Assembly (NCBI RefSeq): GCF_001274895.1
Contig: NZ_CP006841.1
Location: 2,170,001 to 2,234,000 of the forward strand
Reading direction: 5' to 3'
Length of the DNA stretch: 64,000 bases
Source of the DNA: Corynebacterium lactis RW2-5
GTDB lineage: Bacteria > Actinomycetota > Actinomycetes > Mycobacteriales > Mycobacteriaceae
Shown one piece after another: positions 30,764-40,701 of this stretch. How positions within the stretch are numbered: the first letter of the stretch is position 1; every line of letters starts with the position of its first letter. The translations under genes and the position numbers were made by a program. The notes under the pieces were generated by a model. The model saw only the letters and a list, made by a program, of their open reading frames with translations, searched no databases and was not told the origin of the DNA.

Positions 30764-31054
30764 AGGGTAATCCTTTCTAAGGGATGTTACGCGGGTGTTC
30801 GTGATGATTTACTCCACAGACACATCGAGTGTGTGCTGTGCGCCACATTTTTATTTATGTGATGGAACAAAGTTACCTGGAACACAGTTCGCCACGAAAT
30901 GAAAGTCGGCTAACATCCCCTCAGGAGATGCTCAGACACCCCCGAAAAAACGCTGACCAGCAAACACGCCCACCAACACCGTTACCCCCGCAACGGATAC
31001 ACCTCTCCCCGCCATGTAACAGTGCTTAGTTAGCGACCATTAACTCGTAACGTG
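30764..31054. promoter_or_regulatory. Upstream region of DUF485/mctC with GlxR- and RamB-like sites
   Basis: No gene seen. At about 30831-30847 lies TGTGCTGTGCGCCACA, close to the GlxR consensus TGTGAnnTAnnTCACA. AAAGTTACC downstream recalls a RamB half-site, and ACCCCC/CACCCCC strings recall RamA boxes. In C. glutamicum carbon-source genes including acetate transport are controlled by RamA, RamB and GlxR, so this is a plausible regulatory island. Binding is inferred from pattern only. Confidence 0.45.
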
Positions 31055-33475
31055 CTAGCCCTTCGAATGACCACGTTCGGAGGTAGCCCGGCGAATCCAC
31101 CAGAGCCCTTCCACAATGGCAGCACCCAATGCGCCGACGGCCAACGCCGAAGCCAGCAACGCAGGCCCAACCTGATGCAGATGTAGCACAGCGGATACAA
31201 CGGGAACAGTGAAGATAAATACGTACGCCCCGGCTGAGACTGCCAGCAGAACCAACTTCCACCAGGCGTACGGCCGCGCGACCACGACGAGCACCCAAAA
31301 CGCAGAGACGATTAGCACCACCAGCGTCGCAGTCGACGCTTCCCCTCTAGCATCCGCGCTCGCCGAGACCCCCGGGTAGGCCCAGAGCCAGAACAGGAAC
31401 GTCAGCACACCGACAGTCACGCCCGCCGGTATGGCAAGTTTCAGCACTCTAGATACAAATCCTTCGCGGGCCCGCTCCAGGTTCGGGGCAAGCGAGAGCA
31501 CGAAGGCGGGGATGCCAATCGTGAACCATCCGGTCACAGTCACGTGAATCGGCTCGAAGGGATACTCCATGCCAATCAGTCCCACTGCCAGCGCAAGGAC
31601 GACCGAGTAGATGGTCTTGGTCAAAAACAGGTTCGCAACGCGCTCAATGTTGCCAATCACGCGGCGCCCCTCCGCCACTATCGTTGGCATAACCGCGAAC
31701 TTGTTATCAAGCAGCACCAGCTGCGCTACCGAACGCGTCGCGGGCGCCCCATCCCCCATCGCCACGCCGAGGTTTGATTCCTTCAGCGCCAGCACATCGT
31801 TGACACCATCGCCGGTCATAGCGACATGATGCCCGCGACCACGCAGAGCCCTGACCATATTGCGCTTGTGTTCGGCCGTAACTCGCCCGAAGATACGACG
31901 GTTTTCGACCTCATCGGCGAACTGCTGACTGGGTTTACCATCGGCACATTCGGGAAGCCTGCGCGCGTCGAGTGGCTGATTCGCCCCCTCGATACCCAGC
32001 TCGCGGGCCACTGCGCCAACCGCCTGCGCGTTATCACCGGAGATAACCTTGACCTCGACCCCCTCATCCCCGAAGTATCGAATCGTCTCGGCCGCATCGG
32101 AGCGCACCGTCTGTCCGAGGACAACCAGCGCTGCCGGCTCGAGCACGCCATCTCCCGGCTCCGGCGACTGCCCCGCCCCATAGGGAATCTCCCCCACCGG
32201 GACCGCCGAGGATGCCAGCAGCAGCACTCGCATCCCTGACTCCATCAACTCGCCTGCGCGCTCCATGCCACCTGAAGAGCCGTCGGCAAGCACATCTGGA
32301 GCCCCCAGCACCCACGTCTCGCTGCCTGAATAGGTCAGTCCAGACCACTTCAGCGAGGAGGTAAACGGCTGGGACTGCACTATCTCTCGCTTGCCGACGG
32401 AAGAATCGGGTTGTTCGAGGCCGTCGATAAGCGCCCGGGCGGTGGAGTTCGGGCGCTCGTCGAGACGGCAGAGGTCGAGTAGCACGGAGTCGATGTCGGA
32501 GCGCGAGCGAGAAGAGTCGATGAGTTCGATGGAATCGAGACGCATGGTGTTGCTGGTCAGGGTACCGGTCTTGTCGGCGCAGACCACGTCCACGCGGGCA
32601 AGTCCCTCAATCGCGGGCAGCTCATTGACCAGGACCTTGTGGCGGCCGAGCCGAATCACGCCGAGGGCAAAGGCGATGGTGGTCATCAACACCAGGCCTT
32701 CCGGCACCATGGGCACGAGCGAAGCGACCATAGCCAGCAGAGCTTCCTTGAACGCGCTACCGGAGCGGAAGAGCTGGGTGTAGATCACCAGTGCGCCGAC
32801 TGGAATCAGAATCCAGGTGATGTAGCGCAAGATTGTATTGATGCCACGGAAGAGCTCGGAGTCTGTGAGGGTAAACTTGCTGGCCTCCGCGGCGAGCTTG
32901 GCGGCGTACGCCTCGGCGCCGACCTTTGTGGCCTGATAGGTTGCACTGCCCGCGATGACGGAGGACCCCGAGTAGACGGTGTCACCTGCACGCTTGTAGA
33001 CGGGGTCGGACTCGCCTGTCAGGGAGGACTCGTCGACGGAGAGGTCACGGCCCGAGCGCACCACACCATCGACGACAATCTGGTCGCCGGGGCCGATCTC
33101 AACGAGGTCGTCGAGGACGATGGCCTCGCGATCAATTTCCTGGGCCTCTGCTCCATCTCTGATGACGCTTGGTTTCGCGCGGCCGACAATGGAGAGCTTG
33201 TCCAGGGTTCGCTTAGCGCGCAGCTCCTGGATTACACCGACGGCGGAGTTGGCGATGATGAGCAGGCCGAAGGCGCCGTTGACGATGGAGCCGGTGTAGA
33301 GCACGATAGCGAACAACACCGCGAGAATGGCGTTAATTCGCGTGAATACGTTGGCGCGGACAATGTCCCACACGCTGCGCCCGGACGTCGGCGGCAGGTG
33401 GTTGACCTTGCCCTCTTTACAGCGCTGCTCTACCTGACTCCGGGTCAGACCGGTTTCGGGGGTTTCCCACGACAC
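31055..33475 (-). CDS. P-type cation-transporting ATPase (CtpE-like)
   Basis: 806 residues from a GTG (MSWETPETGLTRSQVEQRCK); an upstream GTG at 33523 would add 16. Motifs in order: TGES in VDESSLTGESDP, PEGL in VPMVPEGLVLMTT, phosphorylation site VCADKTGTLTSN, hinge MTGDGVNDVLALKES. The PEGL helix and short N-terminal domain match the mycobacterial CtpE group, linked to Ca2+ uptake; the transported ion here is inferred. Ten transmembrane helices are expected and the last six lie at the C-terminus. Confidence 0.9.
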   Translation of the reverse strand: MSWETPETGLTRSQVEQRCKEGKVNHLPPTSGRSVWDIVRANVFTRINAILAVLFAIVLYTGSIVNGAFGLLIIANSAVGVIQELRAKRTLDKLSIVGRAKPSVIRDGAEAQEIDREAIVLDDLVEIGPGDQIVVDGVVRSGRDLSVDESSLTGESDPVYKRAGDTVYSGSSVIAGSATYQATKVGAEAYAAKLAAEASKFTLTDSELFRGINTILRYITWILIPVGALVIYTQLFRSGSAFKEALLAMVASLVPMVPEGLVLMTTIAFALGVIRLGRHKVLVNELPAIEGLARVDVVCADKTGTLTSNTMRLDSIELIDSSRSRSDIDSVLLDLCRLDERPNSTARALIDGLEQPDSSVGKREIVQSQPFTSSLKWSGLTYSGSETWVLGAPDVLADGSSGGMERAGELMESGMRVLLLASSAVPVGEIPYGAGQSPEPGDGVLEPAALVVLGQTVRSDAAETIRYFGDEGVEVKVISGDNAQAVGAVARELGIEGANQPLDARRLPECADGKPSQQFADEVENRRIFGRVTAEHKRNMVRALRGRGHHVAMTGDGVNDVLALKESNLGVAMGDGAPATRSVAQLVLLDNKFAVMPTIVAEGRRVIGNIERVANLFLTKTIYSVVLALAVGLIGMEYPFEPIHVTVTGWFTIGIPAFVLSLAPNLERAREGFVSRVLKLAIPAGVTVGVLTFLFWLWAYPGVSASADARGEASTATLVVLIVSAFWVLVVVARPYAWWKLVLLAVSAGAYVFIFTVPVVSAVLHLHQVGPALLASALAVGALGAAIVEGLWWIRRATSERGHSKG

Positions 33476-33610
33476 GATCACTTCGCTCCCGCTTTCTCGC
33501 ACGGCACATCGGCGCAAAGACACGATGGCATAACGGCAATTCTCCTTCGAAGCCTACCCGCGGACGGGAGCACTAAAGTTCCGCGGGGATTTTTCCGCGC
33601 CTAGCGGAGA

Positions 33611-34363
33611 CTACTTTCCGTGAAAGCGGGGCTCGCGCTTTTCCGCTCGAGCAGCCGCGGCCTCAGCTGCATCCTCGGAAGCCCACACCTGGTCATAGAG
33701 GGCCTGCTGCTCGGCGCCCAGCGGGGAATGCGTCTCATCATCATTGAGGACAGCCTTGTGGTAGGCCAGCGACAGCGGCGCGTAGGTGGCAATTCGCTGC
33801 GCCACCTCGTCGGCCTTATCGGATCCGCCCAGGTAGGAGGCGAAGCCGCAGCGCACAGCCTCGTCCTGATCCATGCGCTCGGCCGCAAGCAAAATGGTGC
33901 GAGCGCGGGCACCTCCAACCAGAACCCGGACCCGGCGCACAGTCCAGGCGTCCACCGCGATGCCGAGTTTCACCGGCGGAATCATGAACCAGGCGCGCTC
34001 ACCGACGATGCGCAGGTCCGCCGCCATCGCCAGCTGCATGCCTGCGCCGACGGCCGGGCCTTGGATGTCTGCGATGACGATCAGGCGACTGCTTTCAATG
34101 GTGCGGAGCATGCGCCGCAGCTGCTCGTGAAAGCTACCCTCATGGTGCTGACCGCCCAAGTCGGCGCCGGCGCAGAACGCGCGCCCCTCTCCACGCAGCA
34201 AAACGACGCGGCGTTCCTGAGACTTCTCGGCCTCCTCTATCGCGTCGGCGATATCGCGACACACGTCGGCAGTTAAGGAGTTGCGTTTGTGATCACGGTC
34301 AATGGTGATGGTGGTGATGATGTCGTCGGACTCGACGCGGATTTCAGAAGCAGGGTTCGTCAT
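33611..34363 (-). CDS. Enoyl-CoA hydratase/isomerase family protein
   Basis: 250 residues from MTNPASEIRVESDDIITTIT. Crotonase fold with RAFCAGADLGGQHHEGSFHE and QGPAVGAGMQLAMAADLRIV forming the oxyanion hole. The usual catalytic Glu region reads IPPVKLGIAVDAWTVRRVRV, so one of the two acids seems absent as in EchA6-like members that bind acyl-CoA but hydrate poorly. Start at 34363 preferred over the GTG two codons earlier. Confidence 0.88.
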   Translation of the reverse strand: MTNPASEIRVESDDIITTITIDRDHKRNSLTADVCRDIADAIEEAEKSQERRVVLLRGEGRAFCAGADLGGQHHEGSFHEQLRRMLRTIESSRLIVIADIQGPAVGAGMQLAMAADLRIVGERAWFMIPPVKLGIAVDAWTVRRVRVLVGGARARTILLAAERMDQDEAVRCGFASYLGGSDKADEVAQRIATYAPLSLAYHKAVLNDDETHSPLGAEQQALYDQVWASEDAAEAAAARAEKREPRFHGK

Positions 34364-34423
34364 GGCCACCAGGCTACCGGCCGATGCTGCGCGGCGAACC
34401 CTGTTTACCTAAAATATGCCCGC

Positions 34424-35275
34424 TTATTCGTTACCGAAGTCCCGCGGATCGGCGCTCATCCGACCGTCGGCACGCGCCATCGAGGCGATGGTGTCCATGT
34501 GCTCGTCGGTAAGCGCGAAGTCGGTGACCTCGAAGTTCTCTCGGATGCGCTCTCGGTTGGCGGACTTCGGAATGGCAACAACACCGCGCTGCAGGTGCCA
34601 ACGAATGGCAACCTGCGCGGGCGTCTTGTCCAGCTCGGCGGCGATTTCCGCGATAGGAGAGCCATCGAGGTAGGTAGCGCGGCCAATTGGCGACCAGGCC
34701 TGGGTGACAATGCCGCGGCGGCGATCGTCGGCAAGCTGATCATCCTGCGGGAACTGCGGGTGCAGCTCAATTTGGTTGACGACCGGAGTCTCAGAGAGCT
34801 GGTCGAGGACCTCCGGGTAGAAGTTGGCCACGCCAACTGAGCGGATGAGCCCCTCAGCCTTCAGCTCCAGCAGGGTGTCGAAGCACTGGCCGAAGGCACC
34901 CTGGCTTTCGACCGGCCAGTGCACCAGCACCAGATCGATGTAGTCCAGGCCGAGCCGTTCGAGCGAGGCCTGCACCGACTCGCGCGTGGCCTGCGGCTCC
35001 TGCGCATCATTCCAAACCTTTGTGGTCACGAACACATCTTCGCGCTTTACGACGCCCTTTTCCACGGCATCGGCAATCCCGGCACCGACGCCGCGCTCGT
35101 TGCCATAGAGGGATGCGGTGTCGATGTGGCGGTAGCCCAGCTCGAGGGCGTAGGCGACCGACTCGCGGGCTTCCTCGTCGCTCATTTTGTAGGTTCCGAG
35201 CCCCAGGATCGGGATGGTGTTTCCATCGACCAGGGTGAGGTTTTCAATCTGAGATTGATTATTCGTTGTGGTCAT
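34424..35275 (-). CDS. Aldo/keto reductase
   Basis: 283 residues. NADPH-dependent reductase of carbonyl compounds, for example methylglyoxal or 2,5-diketogluconate. Catalytic tetrad: Asp and Tyr in YRHIDTASLYGNERGVG, Lys in VFVTTKVWN, His in IDLVLVHWP. IPKSANRERIRENFEV is the cofactor-binding end. The start at 35275 has TACACT 7 nt upstream and no ribosome site, suggesting a leaderless mRNA. Confidence 0.93.
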   Translation of the reverse strand: MTTTNNQSQIENLTLVDGNTIPILGLGTYKMSDEEARESVAYALELGYRHIDTASLYGNERGVGAGIADAVEKGVVKREDVFVTTKVWNDAQEPQATRESVQASLERLGLDYIDLVLVHWPVESQGAFGQCFDTLLELKAEGLIRSVGVANFYPEVLDQLSETPVVNQIELHPQFPQDDQLADDRRRGIVTQAWSPIGRATYLDGSPIAEIAAELDKTPAQVAIRWHLQRGVVAIPKSANRERIRENFEVTDFALTDEHMDTIASMARADGRMSADPRDFGNE

Positions 35276-35415
35276 GTCCGCGAGTGTACGAGCCCTGCAA
35301 CGCGAATGCACGGACCACTCACACCGAGTGCAACGACCTGCGATTTTACAAATTTCTGTTGTTAATTTGTCGACTATCGTTGATAAATCGTTGTGTTTAT
35401 ACAATACTTTGACAT

Positions 35416-35679
35416 GTGTCCCCAAAGATTAGTCCCAAAGATCCGATATTCAACAGGATCGCGGTACTTCGGACGGAACACGGCCTGAGCCGGGCACAAC
35501 TAGCCAAGGAAGTTGAGGTCAACCCTCAGACGATTGGCGCACTGGAGCGCGGCGACCACTACCCCAGCCTGGATCTGGCGTTCCGGATCTGCGCGGTATT
35601 CGACCTTCCCGTCGAGGCCGTGTTTTCCCGCACCGAGTTCACCCCGATGTCCTCCGCCCTGTACCGAAAGGAAAGCTAG
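35416..35679 (+). CDS. XRE-family transcriptional regulator
   Basis: 87 residues from a GTG. HTH: LRTEHGLSRAQLAKEVEVNP, then QTIGALERGDHYPSLDLAFR. This compact class usually controls the adjacent gene; its partner is the membrane protein at 35682, followed by an ABC exporter. The -10 TACAAT (35400-35405) lies 10 nt upstream of the GTG. Confidence 0.9.
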   Translation: MSPKISPKDPIFNRIAVLRTEHGLSRAQLAKEVEVNPQTIGALERGDHYPSLDLAFRICAVFDLPVEAVFSRTEFTPMSSALYRKES

Positions 35680-35681
35680 TG

Positions 35682-36251
35682 ATGCCATTTGTTCGGACCG
35701 CTACCGAAACACCAACCTTCCTCGAGAAGTTGGAGGCCCGGCGCGAGGCGAAGTATCTCAAGCGCGTCGAGCAGATGTCGGGCTGGCTACCTCGGTGGCG
35801 CAATCAAGCCGGTAGGAGGAAGTTAGTCATCGCTTTGGAGGCGTGCCTGGTGCTGATGCTGCTCAGCGGCATTGCTCTCATCGGCGCGCTGATTGATATG
35901 TTCCCATCCTGGCTCGGCCTGGTCTGGGCGGCGGTGTCGTTCATCATGATGTTTGTATGGACCAGCCTCAATATCACTGTCGACATGATTGACAGCGCGC
36001 CTATCTCTCTGTTGGACGAATACCAGCAGGACCAGATCTTAAGCCTGCGGGGACTGACATACCGCTGCTACACATACTTCGGCCTGGCAGCCTTCCTCTC
36101 GCTAATTTTCGTAGGCACCTTTGTGCTGAACGAAAACCCGGACTGGGGACACTACATTCCGTACAGCGTCGGGATCTTCGGCATCGTCGCTTTTCTCTTC
36201 ATTTCGACGCTGCCTACCGTCGTCTACGCCTGGAACCTGCGAGACGAGTAA
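35682..36251 (+). CDS. Membrane protein, four TM helices, partner of XRE regulator
   Basis: 189 residues from MPFVRTATETPTFLEKLEAR. Four hydrophobic helices, including LVIALEACLVLMLLSGIALI, then GLVWAAVSFIMMFVWTSLNI. It overlaps its regulator by a TAGTGATG junction with AAAGGAAAG as the ribosome site. XRE regulator plus small membrane protein plus ABC-2 exporter is a recurring set in Actinobacteria and Firmicutes, with roles in sensing or resisting membrane-active compounds. Precise function unknown. Confidence 0.8.
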   Translation: MPFVRTATETPTFLEKLEARREAKYLKRVEQMSGWLPRWRNQAGRRKLVIALEACLVLMLLSGIALIGALIDMFPSWLGLVWAAVSFIMMFVWTSLNITVDMIDSAPISLLDEYQQDQILSLRGLTYRCYTYFGLAAFLSLIFVGTFVLNENPDWGHYIPYSVGIFGIVAFLFISTLPTVVYAWNLRDE

Positions 36252-36322
36252 TCCACGTAGCCCACAGTAAACCTCCCCAAACAAAACTGCAGACCACTGG
36301 CAACCTCACAAAAGGAACACCA

Positions 36323-37228
36323 ATGAATAGCCTCATAATCGACGGGCTCGAAAAGTCCTACGGGGACCTCCACGTCCTCCGCGGGATGAGCTTTCACGTC
36401 AATCCCGGAGAAATCTACGGCTTCGTCGGCTCCAACGGCGCCGGCAAGACCACCACTATGCGCATCGCCCTCGGTGTCCTGTCCTCCGATGCCGGCGAAG
36501 TCCGCATCGGCGACACCCCGATGAACGACACCCTGCGCCGCACCGTCGGATACATGCCGGAGGAACGCGGCCTCTATCCGAAGTCGGAGGTCCGCAAACA
36601 ACTGATTTACTTCGCTCGCCTCCACGGAGTGGCCCCCGCCCGCGCCGTGTCCAATGCGGATAGCCTGCTGGAGCGCCTAGGACTTACCGAGCGCGCAGGC
36701 GACAAGGTCGACACTCTGTCCCTGGGTAACCAGCAGCGAGTTCAGCTGGCGGCTGCACTCATCCATGACCCGGAGGTTCTCGTCCTCGACGAGCCCTTTT
36801 CTGGTTTAGATCCGCTGGCAGTCGGCGTGATGAGCAAGGTTCTCAAAGAGTACGCAGACCGGGGCACGCCAGTCGTGTTTTCCTCACACCAGCTGGACCT
36901 AGTCGAGCGTCTCTGCGACCGAGTCGGCATCATCCGCGACGGACGCATGTTGGTCGAAGGCACCGTCGGTGAGCTGCGCGCCCGTGGTCCGCGGGCCTTT
37001 GTGGTCCGCGTTGATAGCGCTGACTCCTCCTGGGCCGGCTCCATCTCCGGCGTTACCTCGACTGAGGTAGACACTCATGGTGCCACCGTCGTACGCCTGG
37101 ATGACAATGCCCCCGCCGACGTCGACCAGCGAATCCTCCACGCAGCCATGTCCGCCGGCACGCTGCGTTCCTTCGCCCCCCTCCAGATCCCGTTGACCGA
37201 GCTCTACCAGGAAGCAGTCCAGTCATGA
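36323..37228 (+). CDS. ABC transporter ATP-binding protein (ABC-2 exporter)
   Basis: 301 residues. Walker A GSNGAGKTTTM, signature LSLGNQQRVQLAAAL, Walker B VLVLDEPFSGLDP, H-loop VVFSSHQLDLVERL. The C-terminal extension (about 80 residues) is typical of NatA-like exporters. It is coupled to the permease gene by an ATGA overlap and follows the XRE/membrane pair. Confidence 0.95.
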   Translation: MNSLIIDGLEKSYGDLHVLRGMSFHVNPGEIYGFVGSNGAGKTTTMRIALGVLSSDAGEVRIGDTPMNDTLRRTVGYMPEERGLYPKSEVRKQLIYFARLHGVAPARAVSNADSLLERLGLTERAGDKVDTLSLGNQQRVQLAAALIHDPEVLVLDEPFSGLDPLAVGVMSKVLKEYADRGTPVVFSSHQLDLVERLCDRVGIIRDGRMLVEGTVGELRARGPRAFVVRVDSADSSWAGSISGVTSTEVDTHGATVVRLDDNAPADVDQRILHAAMSAGTLRSFAPLQIPLTELYQEAVQS

Positions 37229-38502
37229 GCCCAACTACCAACAACTACAGCGCCTCCACCGCAATCAAGACAGTCTTCGTCCGCGAACTCCGCGAGAGCC
37301 TGCTAAAGAAGAGCTCTCTGATTACCCTGATCATCATGGCCGTAGCAACGGTCGGCGGTGTCATTGCGGCGGACTACTTCATGAACAAGTCCTCGAACGA
37401 GACAACCAAGGTTACTGTGGTCGGCGAGGCGCCCTTCGCGTCCACTGCTGCGCAGGTCTCCGAGCAGGTTTCCAAGCAGGCATCCAAAAAAGGTGATTCC
37501 GGCCAGCAAAAATTCGCCGCCATGGCCGGCGCCAGCGTCTCCCGCATCGAGCTGACCAAATCCCCCGACGAGGCCGCCGCTCGCACGGCTGTCACCGACG
37601 GCGATGCCGATGCGGCCCTCATGCCGGGAGAAACTCCCGGCGCGTGGCGCCTGCTTGCCGACGACGCACCGTCTTGGCTAGCCCCTATCCTGCAGGAATC
37701 GCTACAAAAACAGACCGAGGCCGAAGCTCTTGCCGCCCAGGGCGTCGATGCGCAGCAGTTCTACGAAAAAGCACAGTCAGGCTCGGTCTCTGTAGAGGCT
37801 CTCTCCCCTGAGAAGGAGGCGAACTTCCCGGCAATCATCATCACCCTAATCGGTGTCATGCTGATGGTCACCGCGATCCTGATGTTCGGTGGTGCCGTCG
37901 CGATGAGCGTGATTGAGGAGAAGTCTTCCCGTGTCATCGAAATCATCCTCTCGACGGTGCGCCCCATGCACCTGCTGACCGGCAAGATACTGGGCGCAGC
38001 CCTGGCGGGTCTGATTATGATGTCAATCCTTGTAATCAGTGCTTCCGCCGCTCTTTACTTCACGAGCATCGGCGAGGCCATAGACATTCCGTGGTCCGCG
38101 GTCGGGCTACTGCTGCCCTGCTTCATCCTCGGATACTTCTTCTTCGCTGCCCTCTACGCGGCATCCGCATCGCTGGTCAGCCGCATGGAGGACTTCCAGG
38201 GTGCGCAGACCCCGGTGCTGATGCTGTCGTTGATCACCATGTACGTGCCACTGTTCGGCTGGTCCAAGTTGGACTCGACCTTCATGCAGATCGCAGCCTG
38301 GATCCCTCCTGTGTCCATCACGACCGCGCCGCTGCAGTACGCGGCAGGAAACTTCTCGGCGCTGCAGCTTGCAGGCGCGCTCGTTCTCATGGCGCTCAGC
38401 GTGGTCGGAGTCATCGCACTGGCCGCGAAAATCTACCCGCGCAACATCCTGCGCACCGGCGCCGCAGTGAGCTGGAAGAAAGCGCTCACCGCGAAGAGCT
38501 AA
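37225..38502 (+). CDS. ABC-2 type permease (NatB-like)
   Basis: 425 residues. One N-terminal helix, a large extracytoplasmic domain of about 170 residues, then five helices at the C-terminus. VIEEKSSRVIEIILSTVRPM is the conserved NatB motif. With the ATPase it forms an exporter for Na+, antibiotic or peptide; the substrate is unknown. The last 4 bp overlap the end of the convergent ribokinase gene. Confidence 0.92.
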   Translation: MSPTTNNYSASTAIKTVFVRELRESLLKKSSLITLIIMAVATVGGVIAADYFMNKSSNETTKVTVVGEAPFASTAAQVSEQVSKQASKKGDSGQQKFAAMAGASVSRIELTKSPDEAAARTAVTDGDADAALMPGETPGAWRLLADDAPSWLAPILQESLQKQTEAEALAAQGVDAQQFYEKAQSGSVSVEALSPEKEANFPAIIITLIGVMLMVTAILMFGGAVAMSVIEEKSSRVIEIILSTVRPMHLLTGKILGAALAGLIMMSILVISASAALYFTSIGEAIDIPWSAVGLLLPCFILGYFFFAALYAASASLVSRMEDFQGAQTPVLMLSLITMYVPLFGWSKLDSTFMQIAAWIPPVSITTAPLQYAAGNFSALQLAGALVLMALSVVGVIALAAKIYPRNILRTGAAVSWKKALTAKS

Positions 38503-39533
38503 CGCCCTCGAAGGAACTGCGCCACCTGATCGGTGGTCCCGTAGGAGCTCTGCGCGCCGACACCGGTAGCCGCATACGCTGACACCGCGGCCGCAAGCTC
38601 CGCTCCCTCCGCCACACTGTGGCCCGCCGCAATCGCGGTCAGAAGGGTTCCCATGTAGGAATCACCGCAGCCAGTCGTATCCACGACGTCAATCTTCAGC
38701 GGGGCAATCGCCGTCGCAGTCACTTCCGTGGCTGCGACGGTTTTTTCCATGGCAAGCACCACAGACCCCGCACCGCCGAGCGTGACGACGGCGTCAGCGA
38801 TTCCGTGGCCGTCGGCAAGCGCGCGCCCGGCGGCATCCCAGTTGCCACCGTCGAAACCCGCGCGTGCGGCATCCTCGCCGACGATTGCGGCGAGCTCGTG
38901 CTCGTTGACAATCAGCACGTCGACCAAATCCAACAGCTCGTCGCTGACCTTGCGAATCGGCGAAAGATTGAACACGACCGGCACGCCTGCCTCGTTGGCG
39001 ACGCGCGCCGCAGTAATGACGGACTCGTCGCGGATTTCCAGGCAAAGGCCGAGGACACCGGAGCCCTCGATGCGGCTGCGGTGCGCCTGCACCATCTCGG
39101 GGCCGACGTCGCCGTTGGCCCCTGCCGAGATGACGATGAAATTCTCCGCGGAATCGTCGACGACGATCATCGCCGTTCCCGTCGAGGACTCGGTCCGCGC
39201 TACGTCGCTGATGTCCACATGAGCGTCGGCCAGGGCGTCGAGAAGCAATGAGCCATTCGGATCCCGCCCCACAGCACCAATCAGCGAAACGTCCGCCCCA
39301 AGCTTTCCGGCGGTTGCGGCCTGGTTGGCGGACTTGCCGCCCGGAAGAATGCGCAGCGGGGATCCGGCGATGGTCTCGCCTCCGTGGGGCAGACGCTCGA
39401 CGGTGACGGTGAGATCAGCATTAATCGAGCCGACGACGCAGACCTTTGGGCGCGAATTGTGCAATGCCCGCAGGCGCTCGATTTCCTGCTCGATGGGCGC
39501 GCCAGCGGTGTCGGCGACATGAGGAGCGCTCAT
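38499..39533 (-). CDS. rbsK: Ribokinase (PfkB family)
   Basis: 344 residues. Phosphorylates ribose to ribose-5-phosphate. GGKSANQAATAGKLGADVSL and DTTGCGDSYMGTLLTAIAAG are PfkB signatures; the anion hole and catalytic Asp are in TGCGDS. The N-terminus has 30 extra residues. It directly follows the nucleoside hydrolase gene (start 1 bp after its stop), which releases ribose, so the two form a nucleoside-salvage operon. Confidence 0.93.
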   Translation of the reverse strand: MSAPHVADTAGAPIEQEIERLRALHNSRPKVCVVGSINADLTVTVERLPHGGETIAGSPLRILPGGKSANQAATAGKLGADVSLIGAVGRDPNGSLLLDALADAHVDISDVARTESSTGTAMIVVDDSAENFIVISAGANGDVGPEMVQAHRSRIEGSGVLGLCLEIRDESVITAARVANEAGVPVVFNLSPIRKVSDELLDLVDVLIVNEHELAAIVGEDAARAGFDGGNWDAAGRALADGHGIADAVVTLGGAGSVVLAMEKTVAATEVTATAIAPLKIDVVDTTGCGDSYMGTLLTAIAAGHSVAEGAELAAAVSAYAATGVGAQSSYGTTDQVAQFLRGR

Positions 39534-40517
39534 CTAACTGCCCTCCCCGTGCTGCTTCGCGGCGGCGATTGTGGAACCGATACGATCCATCAGCTCCCCG
39601 AGGAAACGATCCACATCGACCGCGACGGCGACGCAGGCGTTCTTATTCGGGTCATTCAGGCGCTCGTCGTCACCGATGGTGCGCCCGCGGGTCGGCTCTT
39701 CGGTGTCGACCTTCATGTTGCGAGCCAGAGTGGTAACCAAGCTCGGATCTACTGCCACGCCGACAGCCAGGGGATCGTGCAGGCCGCAGCCTCCGAGGTG
39801 AGGCGCCGTGACATCGTAGGAACGGATGTAGTAGTCGGTCATATCAGCGAGGATGCGGCCAGCTTCAGTGCCGGTCTCGCGCCAGACAGCAGTTTCGGCC
39901 GTTGTCAGCAGGGTCTGCAGGGTCACGTCGAGTCCCACCATGGTGACGTCGGCGCAGGTGCGCAGGACCAGGTCGGCTGCCTCTGGATCCTGATTAATGT
40001 TGGCTTCACTCCAACGAGTGACATTGCCGGGGACGGTCAGTGCGCCGCCCATAAAGACGATGTGCGCGCGGGATGCGAACTCCGGGTCCTTCTCGACTGC
40101 CGCGGCGATGTTCGTCAGTGGGCCGGTGGGGACGATAACGAGATCGTCGCCATATTTGCGCACAGACTCGACCAGAAAATCCACCGCGGAGACTGTTTCA
40201 GCCTTACGCTCTGACTCTGAGAGCTCCACATTGCCCACACCGTTGTCACCGTGGATGAAACGAGAGATGTCGAGCGTCGCGAAACTGTCCTTCGTCGAGG
40301 CATGTGGCAGACCCTCAAATACCGGAACATCCGCGCGACCGAACAGGTCGAGCAACGCCAGATCATTACGAACTCCCTGCTCCACCACCACGTTTCCAAA
40401 GGTACCGGTTACACCGATGACATCTAGCTCGGGCGACCCCAGCGCATAGGCCAGGGCCAGGGTGTCGTCGATGCCAGTGTCCAGGTCGAGAATGATCTTT
40501 TTGCGCGCTTGAGTCAT
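39534..40517 (-). CDS. Inosine-uridine-type nucleoside hydrolase
   Basis: 327 residues. Hydrolyses nucleosides to base and ribose. The Ca2+-binding DTDxDD-like motif reads ILDLDTGIDDTLALAYALG; FMGGALTVPGNVT and the C-terminal HDPLAVGVAVDPSL match the family. It is the first gene of the operon with rbsK. Confidence 0.93.
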   Translation of the reverse strand: MTQARKKIILDLDTGIDDTLALAYALGSPELDVIGVTGTFGNVVVEQGVRNDLALLDLFGRADVPVFEGLPHASTKDSFATLDISRFIHGDNGVGNVELSESERKAETVSAVDFLVESVRKYGDDLVIVPTGPLTNIAAAVEKDPEFASRAHIVFMGGALTVPGNVTRWSEANINQDPEAADLVLRTCADVTMVGLDVTLQTLLTTAETAVWRETGTEAGRILADMTDYYIRSYDVTAPHLGGCGLHDPLAVGVAVDPSLVTTLARNMKVDTEEPTRGRTIGDDERLNDPNKNACVAVAVDVDRFLGELMDRIGSTIAAAKQHGEGS

Positions 40518-40701
40518 GGGTGTCTGAGGCCTCGCTTCCTTGTGGGGCAGATCCCTGTGGGCAGGCGCCGCGTGGCAGCCACCCGGTGCTCCGCTTGAAA
40601 AATTGCTTCTCCTAATTCTAACGAGCCAAGCGCCACTGACTACCCCTTAACGAGCACGCCCGACCAAGCCCCTGCTCTATTTGTTGAATAACCTTGAAAT
40701 C

